Positions 20,765 through 31,538 of a stretch of DNA of 64,000 nucleotides are shown here, one piece after another. A program made the position numbers and the translations under genes. Source of the stretch: Aradus depressus (taxonomy: Eukaryota > Arthropoda > Insecta > Hemiptera > Aradidae); the NCBI GenBank assembly GCA_963662175.1, contig OY759218.1:12924480-12988479 (forward strand), written 5' to 3'. Positions within the stretch are counted from its first letter, which is position 1. Each line of letters starts with the position of its first letter. The notes under the pieces were generated by a model that was not told the DNA's origin, ran no database searches, and saw only the letters and a list, made by a program, of their open reading frames with translations.

Positions 20765-21300
20765 TACAAAGTCTTGGTACAGGCTCGGCTGCAGTCTGCG
20801 AGCTACAGGCTGGCCGAGACTGTAGTGGACCGCTCCAGAGCAGGCTGGCAGACATTCATGGAAGCTTCGGGTGAGTTTCTCGATGTGGGCTGCAAAAGGA
20901 GCAACTCCCAGTTCCCGATGGATTTGGGTACTATTCTTAATAAACCAGGGTGCGTTCACCGCTATCCGGAGGGCTTTGTCTTGAAATGTTTGTAATCTTG
21001 TTATGTTGGTGTGGCTGGCTACGGTAGAGCCATACAGGGCAAGAGTAGGTTAAGAGTGTAAGTATTGGTGTTTTGTAATGTAAGGATGTGTAAGAGGGTC
21101 TCGAGTGGTGTATTACTGTTTATGAGTGGGTAGATCAGCCTGAGTCGTGAGTGTGCTTGTTGGAGTTTTATGCGCCATGTTAGTCTTGTGTCAAGTTGCA
21201 CTTCAACATCGCGCACACCCCGGTCTTTGGGATTCCATGGAATTTTAGCCGGGTTCTTGAGGTTGGCTTGAGCACTTTCATCCAAATTTCTTTTCGATCT
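20765..21300 (-). pseudogene. Jockey-like LINE RT C-terminal fragment
   Basis: The frame at 21363-21019 includes KDRGVRDVEVQLDTRLTWR, the KYLGxxLDxxLTW motif region downstream of LINE RT, and AHSRLRLIYPLINSNTPLET. The frame then breaks, and collinear residues appear at 20959-20759 (APWFIKNSTQIHRELGV, like the APWFVxNxxIHxDL motif of Jockey elements). Decayed, in intron 14. Confidence 0.7.
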
Positions 21301-21700
21301 TGATGAAATGTTCTGCTTCGTCTTCACTTTCAGTGAAGAAGAGAGATATTGCAATTTCACCAATTTGTTGTTTATTTAAATAATAATAAGATAATTAAAT
21401 TTGTTTTGCTAGATAGAATTGTACTTTTAGCTCAAAGCAGCTGATTCCATTGCCGTAGAAATCACAAGACTTTCATTAGCATATGAACCGCTGTGGTACC
21501 AGTTGGTCCAAGATCAGAATTTGTACATACTGGCCCCATTTATATAACCAATTCTATTATATCATTGTTATGTCATCGGTCGAAAATTCGATGCGGAGTT
21601 TTCAACGGTATTTCATGTTTTCCGCCGTCCAGATTCCAAATAGTCAGTAAATCACCGGCAATGAACTTCCACATTCATTACATCGGCAGTAATTGGGGTT
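21301..21700. other. No gene seen
   Basis: AT-rich intronic sequence between the LINE fragment and the dispersed repeat. No motif recognised. Confidence 0.4.
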
Positions 21701-22215
21701 TTTGAGTTGAGCACCCCCTCTGATCCCCTTCCCTCCAGCAGATTTCACTGAAAATGAATAAATGTCGTCCTAACGGGATTTCGAGTTCACATGAAATTTT
21801 GTGTCGATACATTCATTACAACAGCAGTTATTAGAGTATTTTAGTTAAGCCTCTCCCATAATCCCTCCCTCTCATTTGACCAATTTGGCTGAAAATCATT
21901 AGGTGTTGTCCATATGGGTTTTTTGTCACATATATAAAATTTCGTGTCGATACATTCATTCTGTCGGCAGTTATTAGAGTTTTGATGTTAAGCCTTCCTC
22001 TAATCCCCTCCTTCCCTTCGGTCGATTTGGCTGAAAAACGATAGGTGTTGTAGTTCAATGGTTCTGGTTTCACATATATATATGATACATTCATTCTATC
22101 GGGACTTACCGTATTCACAGACACACAGAAATATTTTTTTTTATATTGGAGCTTCTCGAATTTTTGACCGATTACAAAACTTCCCCTATACTTCGTATAA
22201 CTGGGGAAGTAAAAA
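21700..22215. repeat. Dispersed repeat, about 140-bp internal period, terminal hairpin
   Basis: Three variants of TTGAGTTAAGCC...TTTGGCTGAAAATCAATAGG...TTTCGTGTCGATACATTCAT follow at periods of about 140 bp (starts near 21702, 21841 and 21981). The copy ends with ACTTCCCCTATACTTCGTAT followed by AACTGGGGAAGT, a hairpin with ACTTCCCC/GGGGAAGT arms. The same family occurs at about 22390-22450, 30100-30460, 46205-46645 and 61690-61945. Its transposon class is unknown to me. Confidence 0.7.
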
Positions 22216-22460
22216 AAAAAAAAAGGCTGTCTGTCCGTGTGCCTGTGATGACGATAACTGCCGATAGAATGAATGTATCAACACGAAATGTTATATGTGA
22301 ATCCAGATCCCTCTAAGGACGACAACTATTCTTTTTTAGCCAAATTGGCTAAAGGTGAGGGGGGGGGGGGGGGATTGGGGTGAAGTCTAATTCGAAAACT
22401 CTAATAGCTGTCGATGTGATGAAATTATCTACACAAAATTTAGTATGAGGATTTAGGAGC
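22216..22460. repeat. Second partial copy of the dispersed repeat, with 15-bp poly-G
   Basis: Text such as TAATAGCTGTCGATG and ACACAAAATTTAGTATGAGG recurs at 30390-30440. A run of 15 G lies at about 22359-22373. Confidence 0.6.
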
Positions 22461-22647
22461 CAAGGAATGCGATGTAATCCTTCCTACATACCTTTCATTT
22501 ATCACATGTGTTCTCAGATATCATATGTTACTGAGCTCCCCCCACATCAAGTACCTAATTTATTATTAACATCAAACAAAATATCGCCCTATTGTTAAAA
22601 AAATAACCACAAGTGTATATCTAATCACACTAAAATGTTATACATAC

Positions 22648-22773
22648 TCAATCTAGTTTTAATAGTGTTTGGACCGAATAAGAGCACTGTAACAGGTACA
22701 AGAGGTACATACTCCATAGGGTTAATATATTTAAGGGGGTCTTTACAAAACGTTTTTTTGCAATCTTCACTGT
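22648..22773 (-). CDS. AK9: AK9-like gene, exon 13
   Basis: Acceptor TTTGCAG, donor GTATGT. The peptide DSEDCKKTFCKDPLKYINPM leads into VPLVPVTVLLFGPNTIKTRL. The FxKDPxKYxxP segment followed by a short proline-containing linker and a V-x-LLFGP strand is the order found before each kinase domain in AK9. The P-loop reads GPNTIKTR; a normal adenylate kinase P-loop is GxPGSGKGT or GPPKSGKTT, so one residue and the Gly before Lys are missing. ATP binding by this unit is doubtful. Exon phases fit both neighbours. Confidence 0.85.
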   Translation of the reverse strand, partial: TVKIAKKRFVKTPLNILTLWSMYLLYLLQCSYSVQTLLKLD

Positions 22774-23156
22774 CTGCAAATAAAATAAAACCATATTAAA
22801 ATACAACAAAAATATATAAATAACTCATGAATTTGTTTATTCGGCTGATATGCTGGAGACAGGATATAATATGTTTTTTAAAATCTATAATACACTATTA
22901 TTAGCTAAAATTCGGGTATCCGCTTGGATCACCACAATAATATCTTACCACAAAACTAAAATTATCTCTCATATGTTAACTACAGACATTGCCGGAAAAT
23001 AAAACGTGTTGGTAATTTTCGACCAGTACAATCATAAAAAAACCAACTTGATCCGCTTCGCCCTAATAACATATTACGTTTTATAGTGTAATAAACCATA
23101 TTATATCGTGTCTAGAGCAGTGGCCTTTCATTTTAATATAAAATTTATGGTCTTAC

Positions 23157-23253
23157 CTAAAAAATAAAGATATTTTCTATGAGCAACGGGAAATACGTTT
23201 TTGCAATCATACATAATACTTTTTGGCGGACATAGTTTTTGAGAACTTTTGCA
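23157..23253 (-). CDS. AK9: AK9-like gene, exon 12
   Basis: Acceptor TTTTTTTAG, donor GTAAGA, 97 bp. It begins in phase 0 and encodes CKSSQKLCPPKSIMYDCKNV followed by FPVAHRKYLYFLG. The segment between CPV (exon 11) and the KYLYF strand is a short cysteine-rich stretch; AK9-type proteins have CPVxL...Y...YYF here. The pair CPV...KYLYFLG, then KDPLKY in exon 13, mirrors exons 2-3 of this gene. Confidence 0.8.
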
Positions 23254-23924
23254 CTAAAAAAACAGTACATACAATATAAATTAAAAGTATAGATATTGGC
23301 ACAAATTATTATATTTATTCTTGATTCATGGTCCTAACAAATAAATTGCATTGTCTCTATTTATATTTGTATTTAGTTTATTCATTCAAGCATATTTGTA
23401 TTTAGTTTATTCATTTAAGCAATCAGCAGTAGACTTATTTATTTTTAGCCATAAAAAAATGACGCCTCTTTAGTTTTATAAAAACTATTAAAAAATATTT
23501 TATTTGAGTGATTTTGATATAAATGTTGAGTAGCTACTCTAGAATTATAATTCTAGGAGTATCGATGAAGATCAGTTTAAAAAAAAAAAACACTTCAATC
23601 TCCAACTGTTCCTTCCATATATTTTATATTTATTGGGGGCCTACAAATATAGAGTGGAGTCAAGATTATAACAAGGATACGTGTCTATTGTAAAAATTAG
23701 AAATAAAAATATATATGGATGTGAATGAACATATATATTTCAAAATATACAATAAAAAACAAAAATAAATAAATCCTTCATATGTAAGGAACTTAAGAAC
23801 ACTTGAATATTACACTAAGTATAAATAAAAGCATTTTTATATATTTTGTGACACGTACCCCCCTTCCAACTTACAGATCTTACAGAAAGTCGAGATTTAC
23901 TTCAAGAAACTCATTTGTAAAACA
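23254..23924. other. Intron 11 part, no other gene seen
   Basis: AT-rich. Short direct repeats of TTTGTATTTAGTTTATTCAT occur near 23370-23420. No transposon end recognised. Confidence 0.4.
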
Positions 23925-24290
23925 AGCTAAAATGTATTGCGTTATGGATTATTATCCTAATAATATTGAAGGAAATGAGAGGGTGGACGGATTGGCAAAA
24001 CTACCGGTGGAGGGGAGCCTATGGTAGGTAACATCCCGGCTAGCGATCTGAAGGAGGGTTAGGATACTTCCGTTCTGACAATGTGGCAGGACAGTTACCA
24101 AGCCTCTCGCAAAAGCAGGTTCTTTAAATCGATTCAACCTTGTTTAGGCAGCAAGCCTTGGTTTAGGGACAAAGCAAAATCTAAATTCTAGTGTAAGACC
24201 ATCTGCTGTTTAAGAAGCAATCACGGACTGTGCAATGTCTACCTGAACAGGATTGGTCTGGCTATTTTCTCTTCTTGTTGGGGAGGCGCT
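23925..24290 (+). pseudogene. LINE RNase H C-terminal fragment
   Basis: The plus-strand frame has NIEGNERVDGLAK, the last RNase H motif (GxxGNExxDxLA). After a stop, a second frame continues with IPASDLKEG, FFKSIQPCLGSKPWFRDKAK and SNHGLCNVYLNRIGL, matching the conserved tail of Jockey/I-like polyproteins (KPWF, NHGxxxxxLxRIGL). Orientation is opposite to the host gene. The sequence to about 24740 may be its 3'UTR. Confidence 0.7.
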
Positions 24291-25085
24291 GTTAACTCTT
24301 TAAATTATGCTGACCGCAGGGTCTGATTTTCATTTATGTTCAAATGTAAATAGGTATGCATTAGTTTTTGATGCCCTTCGGCGTGGGTGGGTTGGGGATG
24401 CCGGATTCGGCTGGGGCTCCTCGGGGTTTCGGATCTGTTGGGCACACATGGAGAAGGGTGTATGGTATTGGTGTGACGGTCACTGGCGCGGGATTAAGTT
24501 CCCTCAAAACCTAATGTGTGTATGAATAACGGTCACTGGCGCGGGATTAAGTTCCCTCAAAACCTGAATATTGTTTTGTTGGAAAAGTGATGGGTTGGTG
24601 TTCCGGAGTTGTGTGCTCGGCTGATCGGGTACCCTGGTGAGTCGCTTCCGGTTCGGTGCCTCTGCTCCTCTTCTGTGTGGTCTTCTGGCTTGTTGCTGGC
24701 CTTCATGATTGTGCTATATGGTGCCCTTTCAGGGGGCATTGCCCGTCCGTAGCTTGATTCTTTGCAAAATTATTACTAATGTATTTCAGTTTTACTTTCA
24801 ATTTCATCTACGTCATGTAATTGTTTCCTCTAGTTGCCTTGTCCTTAAACCGATGTGGCTGTGAAAAAATTTCGAATATGATCATTGTAGTAGCTGGCCG
24901 ATAAAGGTCATAACTCAAGAAAAAAAGTCGTAATACTTTTGTTCGAATACATTTTTGTATATAGGCCAATCTGGCCGTAAATGTAAAGAATGAGTCAAAG
25001 AGCACACATATGAAATAACGAAAAAAGGGGATAAATCAATAAGGGAGGATCAAAGGAGAGGGGCTTAACCCAAAAACCACAGCAG
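24291..25085. other. Probable LINE 3'UTR and intronic sequence
   Basis: GC-richer sequence at 24360-24740 follows the RNase H fragment. It contains a 53-bp-spaced duplication of GGTCACTGGCGCGGGATTAA (24478 and 24531). No other gene signal is seen up to 25085. Confidence 0.45.
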
Positions 25086-25190
25086 AACTTCCAGGGAAGG
25101 GACAAGAGCATTGATTGCTCCTAGGTTGACCCTGAGCCCCCACTACTGAGTTGAAAGTATCAAGTCGGGCATATTGGAATATGAGGAATT
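25086..25190 (+). mobile_element. Third locus with the LINE/SINE 3' hairpin
   Basis: CCAGGGAAGGGACAAGAGCA followed by TTGATTGCTCCTAGG matches the 3' hairpin region of the RNase H LINE and of the SINE at 19785, here on the plus strand. Too little remains to say whether it is LINE or SINE. Confidence 0.5.
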
Positions 25191-25397
25191 TAAAATTGAT
25201 TATTAGTATAGTTCTGCCAAATGCAATCGCTGCTAATTTTTACAATAGATGACACATTATTATTCTAATATTGACTCCCCCTCCCCTTTAGTAGCGTCTG
25301 ATAATGATATAAAATACATCGAAACAGGTTCTATTTGGACTAGGCCTCGATACACCTACAATACAAGATTTAACAATTTCCATGGAGTAGAAAATAC

Positions 25398-25506
25398 CTG
25401 AACAGGGCACCGCCATCCATATTTACTCCAGAAATAGTAACCCTCGTTCAAAAGTCTTGATGCGTCATCTTTGTCTACTTCGGTTGTTTCTTCAAAGCTT
25501 GAAGGC
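25398..25506 (-). CDS. AK9: AK9-like gene, exon 11
   Basis: Acceptor ATTTTAG, donor GTATTT. It takes one base from the split codon begun in exon 10, then reads PSSFEETTEVDKDDASRLLN followed by EGYYFWSKYGWRCPVQ. The YGWRCPV segment is the start of the second AK9-type unit and parallels WHDFCPV in exon 2. The upstream intron is 18.2 kb (25507-43679), and the phase match across it (2 to 1) argues that no exon was missed inside. Confidence 0.85.
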
Positions 25507-25719
25507 CTAAAATTAACAAATAATTAGCTGTAAATAATTTACTGTGTAAGTATTATTTTTGGTTAGTATAAGAAGATCTCTCATTCATGTATAATATGTT
25601 AACAAAACATCAAGTAATAAGTCTCTAAGCAGATCAAGGTAGATAATCGAGCATAGTGTTGTAAGGTGTCATGATTTCCGCGGGGCGTCACATTTTTCAA
25701 GCACTCAAGTCCCAAAGTA

Positions 25720-28700
25720 AATTGTTGATTGTACTTCACAGATTTAATTGATCTCTTAATTAGACATTTACTTTCCCATTATTTATGGTTATTATTTTTA
25801 CTTGACAGATATTGTACCTAGACTTTAATGTTTGTTTATATATCTTAGCAAATGATAATTAAGAGCTCTAAACTATTATTTTGCAGTTTATATGATGTCC
25901 CGACTAACATCTGTTTGTGCCGCTTCTTTTAAACTTGTCCCGATCAAGTCGAGTAATATGTCATTAGTTTAGCACTAATGCTAAATATAATGGAAATATA
26001 ACTAGCTTTTTTATGTTCATTGTATTTTATAGGTTTAACTGTTGATTGTACTTCACAGATTTAATTGAGCTCTTAATTAGGCATTTACTTTCCCATTATT
26101 TATAGTTATTACTTTTATTTGACTGATATTGTTTCTTGACTTTAAAGTTCGCTTATATATCTAAGAAAAATGTATTTAAAGGGCTTTAAAGTATTATTTG
26201 ATGCAGCATGTCCTTACATGGGATACAGAACCCGTCTCCCCCATCTTCTATTTGATTATCCTGACGAGTCAGGGAATAGAGAATTGTGTGCAGGTATATA
26301 GGAAAAAATAAAAAAAAAAAAAAAAATGGTAAAAAAAAAAGAAAAAAATATTAAAAAAAAAAAAAAAAAACAAGTGAAAAAAGAAAAAAAGAAGTAACAA
26401 AAAGAAAAAAGAAAAAAAGAAGTAACAAAAATAAAAAAGAAAAAAAGAAGTAGAAAAGAAAAAAAGAAGTAAAAAAGAAAAAAAAAAAAAGTAAAAAAGA
26501 AAAGAAAAAAAGTAAAAAAAAAAAATTATATGATGTCCCGACTTAGGGAGGTTTGTCACTAATGATAAGGGTAATATACCTAGCATTTTTCTGTTCATTG
26601 TATTTTATAGGTTTAATTGTTGATTGTACTTCACAGATTTAATTGATCTCTTAATTAGACATTTACTTTCCCATTATTTATAGTTACTATTTTTATTTGA
26701 CTGGATATTGTATCTAGACTTTAATGTTTGTTTATATTTCTAAGAAAAATATATTTAAGGGACTTTAAAGTATTATTTTGCCGTTTATATGATGTCCCGA
26801 CTTACGAGAGGTTTGTCATTAATGATAAGGGTAATTTACCTAAAATTTTTATGTTCATTGTATTTTATAGGTTTAACTGTTGATTGTACTTCACAGATTT
26901 AATTGAGCTCTTAATTAGGCATTTACTTTCCCATTATTTATAGTTATTACTTTTATTTGACTGATATTGTTTCTTGACTTTAAAGTTTGTTTATATATCT
27001 TAGAAAAATGTATTTAAAGGGCTTTAAAGTATTATTTGATGCAGCATGTCCTTACATGGGATACAGAACCCGTCTCCCCCATCTTCTATCTGATTATCCT
27101 GACGAGTCAGGGAATAGAGAATTGTGTGCAGGTATATAGGAAAAAATAAAAATAAAAAAAAATAAAATAAAAAAGGTAAAAAAAAAAAGAAAAAAAAATA
27201 TTAAAAAAAAAAAAAAACAAGTGAAAAAAGAAAAAAAGAAGTAACAAAAATAAAAAAGAAAAAAAGAAGTAGAAAAGAAAAAAAGAAAAAAAAGTAAAAA
27301 AGAAAAGAAAAAAGAAGTAGAAAAGAAAAAAAGAAGTAAAAAAGAAAAAAAAAGTAAAAAAGAAAAGAAAAAAAAAGTAAAAAAAAAAATTATATGATGT
27401 CCCGACTTAGGGAGGTTTGTCACTAATGATAAGGGTAATATACCTAGCATTTTTCTGTTCATTGTATTTTATAGGTTTAATTGTTGATTGTACTTCACAG
27501 ATTTAATTGATCTCTTAATTAGACATTTACTTTCCCATTATTTATAGTTACTATTTTTATTTGACTGAATATTGTATCTAGACTTTAATGTTTGTTTATA
27601 TTTCTAAGAAAAATATATTTAAGGGACTTTAAAGTATTATTTTGCCGTTTATATGATGTCCCGACTTACAAGAGGTTTGTCATTAATGATAAGGGTAATA
27701 TACCTAAAATTGTTATGTTCATTGTATTTTATAGGTTTAACTGTTGATTGTACTTCACAGATTTAATTGAGCTCTTAATTAGGCATTTACTTTCCCATTA
27801 TTTATAGTTATTACTTTTATTTGACTGATATTGTTTCTTGACTTTAAAGTTTGTTTATATATCTTAGAAAAATGTATTTAAAGGGCTTTAAAGTATTATT
27901 TGATGCAGCATGTCCTTACATGGGATACAGAACCCGTCTCTCCCATCTTCTATCTGATTATCCTGACGAGTCAGGGAATAGAGAATTGTGTGCAGGTATA
28001 TAGAAAAAAATAAAAATAAAAAAAAATAAAATAAAAAAGGTAAAAAAAAAGAAAAAAAAAAGAAAAAAAAAATATTCAAAAAAAAAAAAAGAAGTAACAA
28101 AAATAAAAAAATAAAAAAAGAAGTAGAAAAGAAAAAAAAATATTAAAAAAAAAAAAAATTAACAAAAAGAAAAAAAGAAGTAGAAAAGAAAAGAAAAAAA
28201 AAGTAAAAAAGAAAAGAAAAAAAAAGAAAAGAAAAAAAAAGTAAAAAAGAAAAGAAAAAAAAAAGTAAAAAAAGAAAAATTATATGATGTCCCGACTTAG
28301 GGAGGTTTGCCACTAATGATAGGCGTAATATACCTAGCATTATCCTGTTCATTGTATTTTATAGGTTTAATTGTTAATTGTACTTCACAGATTTAATTGA
28401 TCTCTTAATTAGACATTTACTTTCCCATTTTATGATTATTATTTTTACTTGACAGATATTGTATCTAGACATTAAAGTTTGTTTATATGTATATCTAAGA
28501 AAATAATGATCAAGAGCTTTAAAGTATTTATTATTTTGCAGTTTATATGATAGGTATATTAATACCTAACTTTTTTCTGTTCATTGTATTTTATAGATTT
28601 AATTGTTGATTGTACTTCATAGAGTTAGTTGAGCTTTTAATTAGACATTTACTTTCCCATTTTATGATTATTATTTTTACTTGACAGATATTGTATCTAG

Positions 28701-30110
28701 ACATTAAAGTTTGTTTATATGTATATCTAAGAAAATAATGATCAAGAGCTTTAAAGTATTTATTATTTTGCAGTTTATATGATAGGTATATTAATACCTA
28801 ACTTTTTTCTGTTCATTGTATTTTATAGATTTAATTGTTGATTGTACTTCATAGATTTAGTTGAGCTTTTAATTAGACATTTACTTTCCCATTTTATGAT
28901 TATTATTTTTACTTGACAGATATTGTATCTAGACATTAAAGTTTGTTTATATGTATATCTAAGAAAATAATGATCAAGAGCTTTAAAGTATTTATTATTT
29001 TGCAGTTTATATGATAGGTATATTAATACCTAACTTTTTTCTGTTCATTGTATTTTATAGATTTAATTGTTGATTGTACTTCATAGAGTTAGTTGAGCTT
29101 TTAATTAGACATTTACTTTCCCATTTTATGATTATTATTTTTACTTGACAGATATTGTATCTAGACATTAAAGTTTGTTTATATGTATATCTAAGAAAAT
29201 AATGATCAAGAGCTTTAAAGTATTTATTATTTTGCAGTTTATATGATAGGTATATTAATACCTAACTTTTTTCTGTTCATTGTATTTTATAGATTTAATT
29301 GTTGATTGTACTTCATAGATTTAATTGATCTCTTAATTAGACATTTACTTTCCCATTTTATGATTATTATTTTTACTTGACAGATATTGTATCTAGACAT
29401 TAAAGTTTGTTTATATGTATATCTAAGAAAATAATGATCAAGAGCTTTAAAGTATTTATTATTTTGCAGTTTATATGATAGGTATATTAATACCTAACTT
29501 TTTTCTGTTCATTGTATTTTATAGGTTTAATTGTTAATTGTACTTCACAGATTTAATTGATCTCTTAATTAGACATTTACTTTCCCATTTTATGATTATT
29601 ATTTTTACTTGACAGATATTGTATCTAGACATTAAAGTTTGTTTATATGTATATCTAAGAAAATAATGATCAAGAGCTTTAAAGTATTTATTATTTTGCA
29701 GTTTATATGATAGGTATATTAATACCTAACTTTTTTCTGTTCATTGTATTTTATAGATTTAATTGTTGATTGTACTTCATAGATTTAGTTGAGCTTTTAA
29801 TTAGACATTTACTTTCCCATTATTAATAGTTACTTCTTTTATTTGACTGATATTGTAACTTTAGTGTTTGTTTATATATCTAAGAAAAATGTATTTAAAG
29901 GACTTTAAAGTATTATTTTGCCATTTATATTATGTCCCGAATTACATCTGTTTGTGCCGCTTTTTTTAAACTTGTCCCGATCAAGTCGAGTAATATGTCA
30001 TTAGTTTAGCTAACTAATGCTAAATATAATGGTAATATAACTAGCTTTTTTCTGTTCATTGAATTGTATAGGTTTAATTGTTGATTGTAATTCACAGATT
30101 CGACCAAAGG
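25720..30110. repeat. Satellite region built from a 232-bp family
   Basis: Copies of one AT-rich unit (marker ACATTTACTTTCCCATT) recur throughout. In 28365-29820 seven markers are spaced exactly 232 bp apart (28421, 28653, 28885, 29117, 29349, 29581 and 29813). In 25720-28360 the unit is combined with an A-rich insert into a longer period. Flanking copies carry an extra CTTGTCCCGATCAAGTCGAG segment (near 25940 and 29970), also seen at 43148-43530, suggesting the array grew from a dispersed repeat of about 340 bp. Confidence 0.9.
26200..28290. repeat. Higher-order repeat of 838-864 bp with A-rich tracts
   Basis: The start GATGCAGCATGTCCTTACAT occurs at 26200, 27038 and 27902. Each time it is followed by a 6-bp palindrome CCTGACGAGTCAGG and then by 220-280 bp composed almost only of A with GAA and GTA interruptions (26302-26525, 27138-27390 and 28001-28278). 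The insert replaces the same point of the 232-bp-type unit each time, so insertion came first and amplification of the composite followed. Confidence 0.85.
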
Positions 30111-30341
30111 GGAAGTGTGGATCAGGGGAGAGATGCTTAACTCAAAAACTCTAATAACTGCTTTTATAATGAATGTATCGATACACAATTTCATTTGTCA
30201 ATTCAATCCCCATAGGGAAGACACATTTCAGCAGCCCATATAATGAATGTATAATCATGAAATTTAATTTTTAAAGTTAAAACCCAATGAGGTCATAACC
30301 TATCAAATGTCAGCGATATCGGCTGAAGTGAAGGAGGAGGT

Positions 30342-30373
<32 letters not shown>

Positions 30374-30470
30374 TCAATTCAAAAATCCTAATAGCTGCCG
30401 ATGTTATAAATGTATCCACACAAAATTTAGTATGAGGATTTAGGAGCCCCTATATAAGTCAACTGTTGAA
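30100..30470. repeat. Dispersed-repeat copy with 29-bp poly-G
   Basis: Matches the family at 21700-22460 (CTAATAACTGC, AATGTATCGATACA, TAGTATGAGGATTTAGGAGC). It contains an uninterrupted run of 29 G at 30344-30372. Confidence 0.65.
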
Positions 30471-30654
30471 TATTAGCGCAATAAGTAGATTGGTATCGAA
30501 GGGGAAACAAAAAGGTAATAGATTAATTCGTTCTGGGGAAGTACATTGCTGGGATTCACCAACGAATCCCATGTTTCTCCTCCATCAACAATTGCAATTG
30601 CATAACTACCTGACAGTAAAGTATTGTAAAAAAATAGGAAGAATTCTGGCCTTC

Positions 30655-30935
30655 TGAAGGCGAACAAATATCAGTTGGAGTCACTACTACTAGGCAGCTT
30701 GAGTAATATTGTTTATAATTCTTAATGCTTTTTTCTGAAGTCTGAAAATGTTAATGCTCGAGCTACATGAGCCCCAATGTATTAAACCGTTACTGATTAT
30801 GGAGTGGAAATAGGCGTAATATAGAGTAGTTAACGTTTCCTTTGGCACGATCTTTTTAAGATTTCGAAGTAAGAAGCAAACGGAACTCAGTTTCTTACCG
30901 ATAACAGCCGTATGTTCAGTCCATGTAAGTTTCGT
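30655..30935 (-). pseudogene. LINE RT C-terminal fragment interrupted by another LINE
   Basis: The minus-strand frame DTKLTWTEHTAVIGKKLSSV continues to TLYYAYFHSIISNGLIHWGS and LQKKALRIINNITQAA, then stops. This is the thumb/C-terminal part of a LINE RT (xDxxLTWxxH, KLSSxCFxLR, xxYYAYxHS...YGIxxWG, LQKKxxRIM). It starts abruptly at 30935, exactly where the (ATT)n tail of the neighbouring LINE begins, so the second LINE inserted into it. Confidence 0.75.
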
Positions 30936-30942
30936 ATCTATA

Positions 30943-31535
30943 ATAATAATAATAATAATAAAAGTCTTTATTTATTTTTATTTTTTTTTACAAATGTACA
31001 TTAACAATATTGACCGACAATACTCATGGTCAAATTGACCGTCTGAGGGGTTATCTCTTCTATTTCTACTCACACAAATATAAAAGTGACAAAAAAAAAA
31101 AAAAAAAAAAATTCAAATAAAAATACAAATGCAGTAATTTACAAAATTAACTTAAATGATCATTTAAAAAAACTAACAAAAAATTTAAACAAAAAACAAA
31201 AAACATCTTGCTGTTTATATATCATCTATATATATAAATGTCTATGTTTATATATCTATAATAATAATAATAAAAGTCTTTATTTATTTTTATTTTTTTT
31301 TACAAATGTACATTAACAATATTGACCGACAATACTCATGGTCAAATTGACCGTCTGAGGGGTTATCTCTTCTATTTCTACTCACACAAATATAAAAGTG
31401 ACAAAAAAAAAAAAAAAAAAAATTCAAATACAAATACAAATGCAGTAATTTACAAAATTAACTTAAATGATCCTTTATAAAAACTAACAAAAAATTTAAA
31501 TAAAAAACAAAATACATCTTGCTGTTTATATATCA
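30943..31535 (-). repeat. LINE 3'UTR in two tandem copies
   Basis: The segment with CCTCAGACGGTCAATTTGAC (on the minus-strand reading, AATTGACC words) and the (AAT)n tail occurs at 30943-31255 and again at 31256-31535, differing at scattered bases. The first copy's tail region abuts the second through a TATATA-rich junction. The same 3'UTR is found at 18480-18616. Confidence 0.85.
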
Positions 31536-31538
31536 CTA

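Noticed and set aside
27955..27990. CTGACGA followed by GAA in the A-tract repeat, resembling a hammerhead ribozyme core
   Set aside because: There is no room for helix II between CTGACGA and GGGAA, and the sequence is better explained as the palindrome CCTGACGAGTCAGG. No partner strand with a cleavage site was found.
26269..28352. Minus-strand Phe/Leu-rich open frames that look like membrane proteins
   Set aside because: They are translations of A-only tracts (TTT and CTT codons) and have no coding signature.
25720..30110. Regular spacing suggesting a CRISPR array
   Set aside because: Units of 232 bp are contiguous and alike throughout, with no short repeat plus unique spacer pattern; the sequence is eukaryotic.
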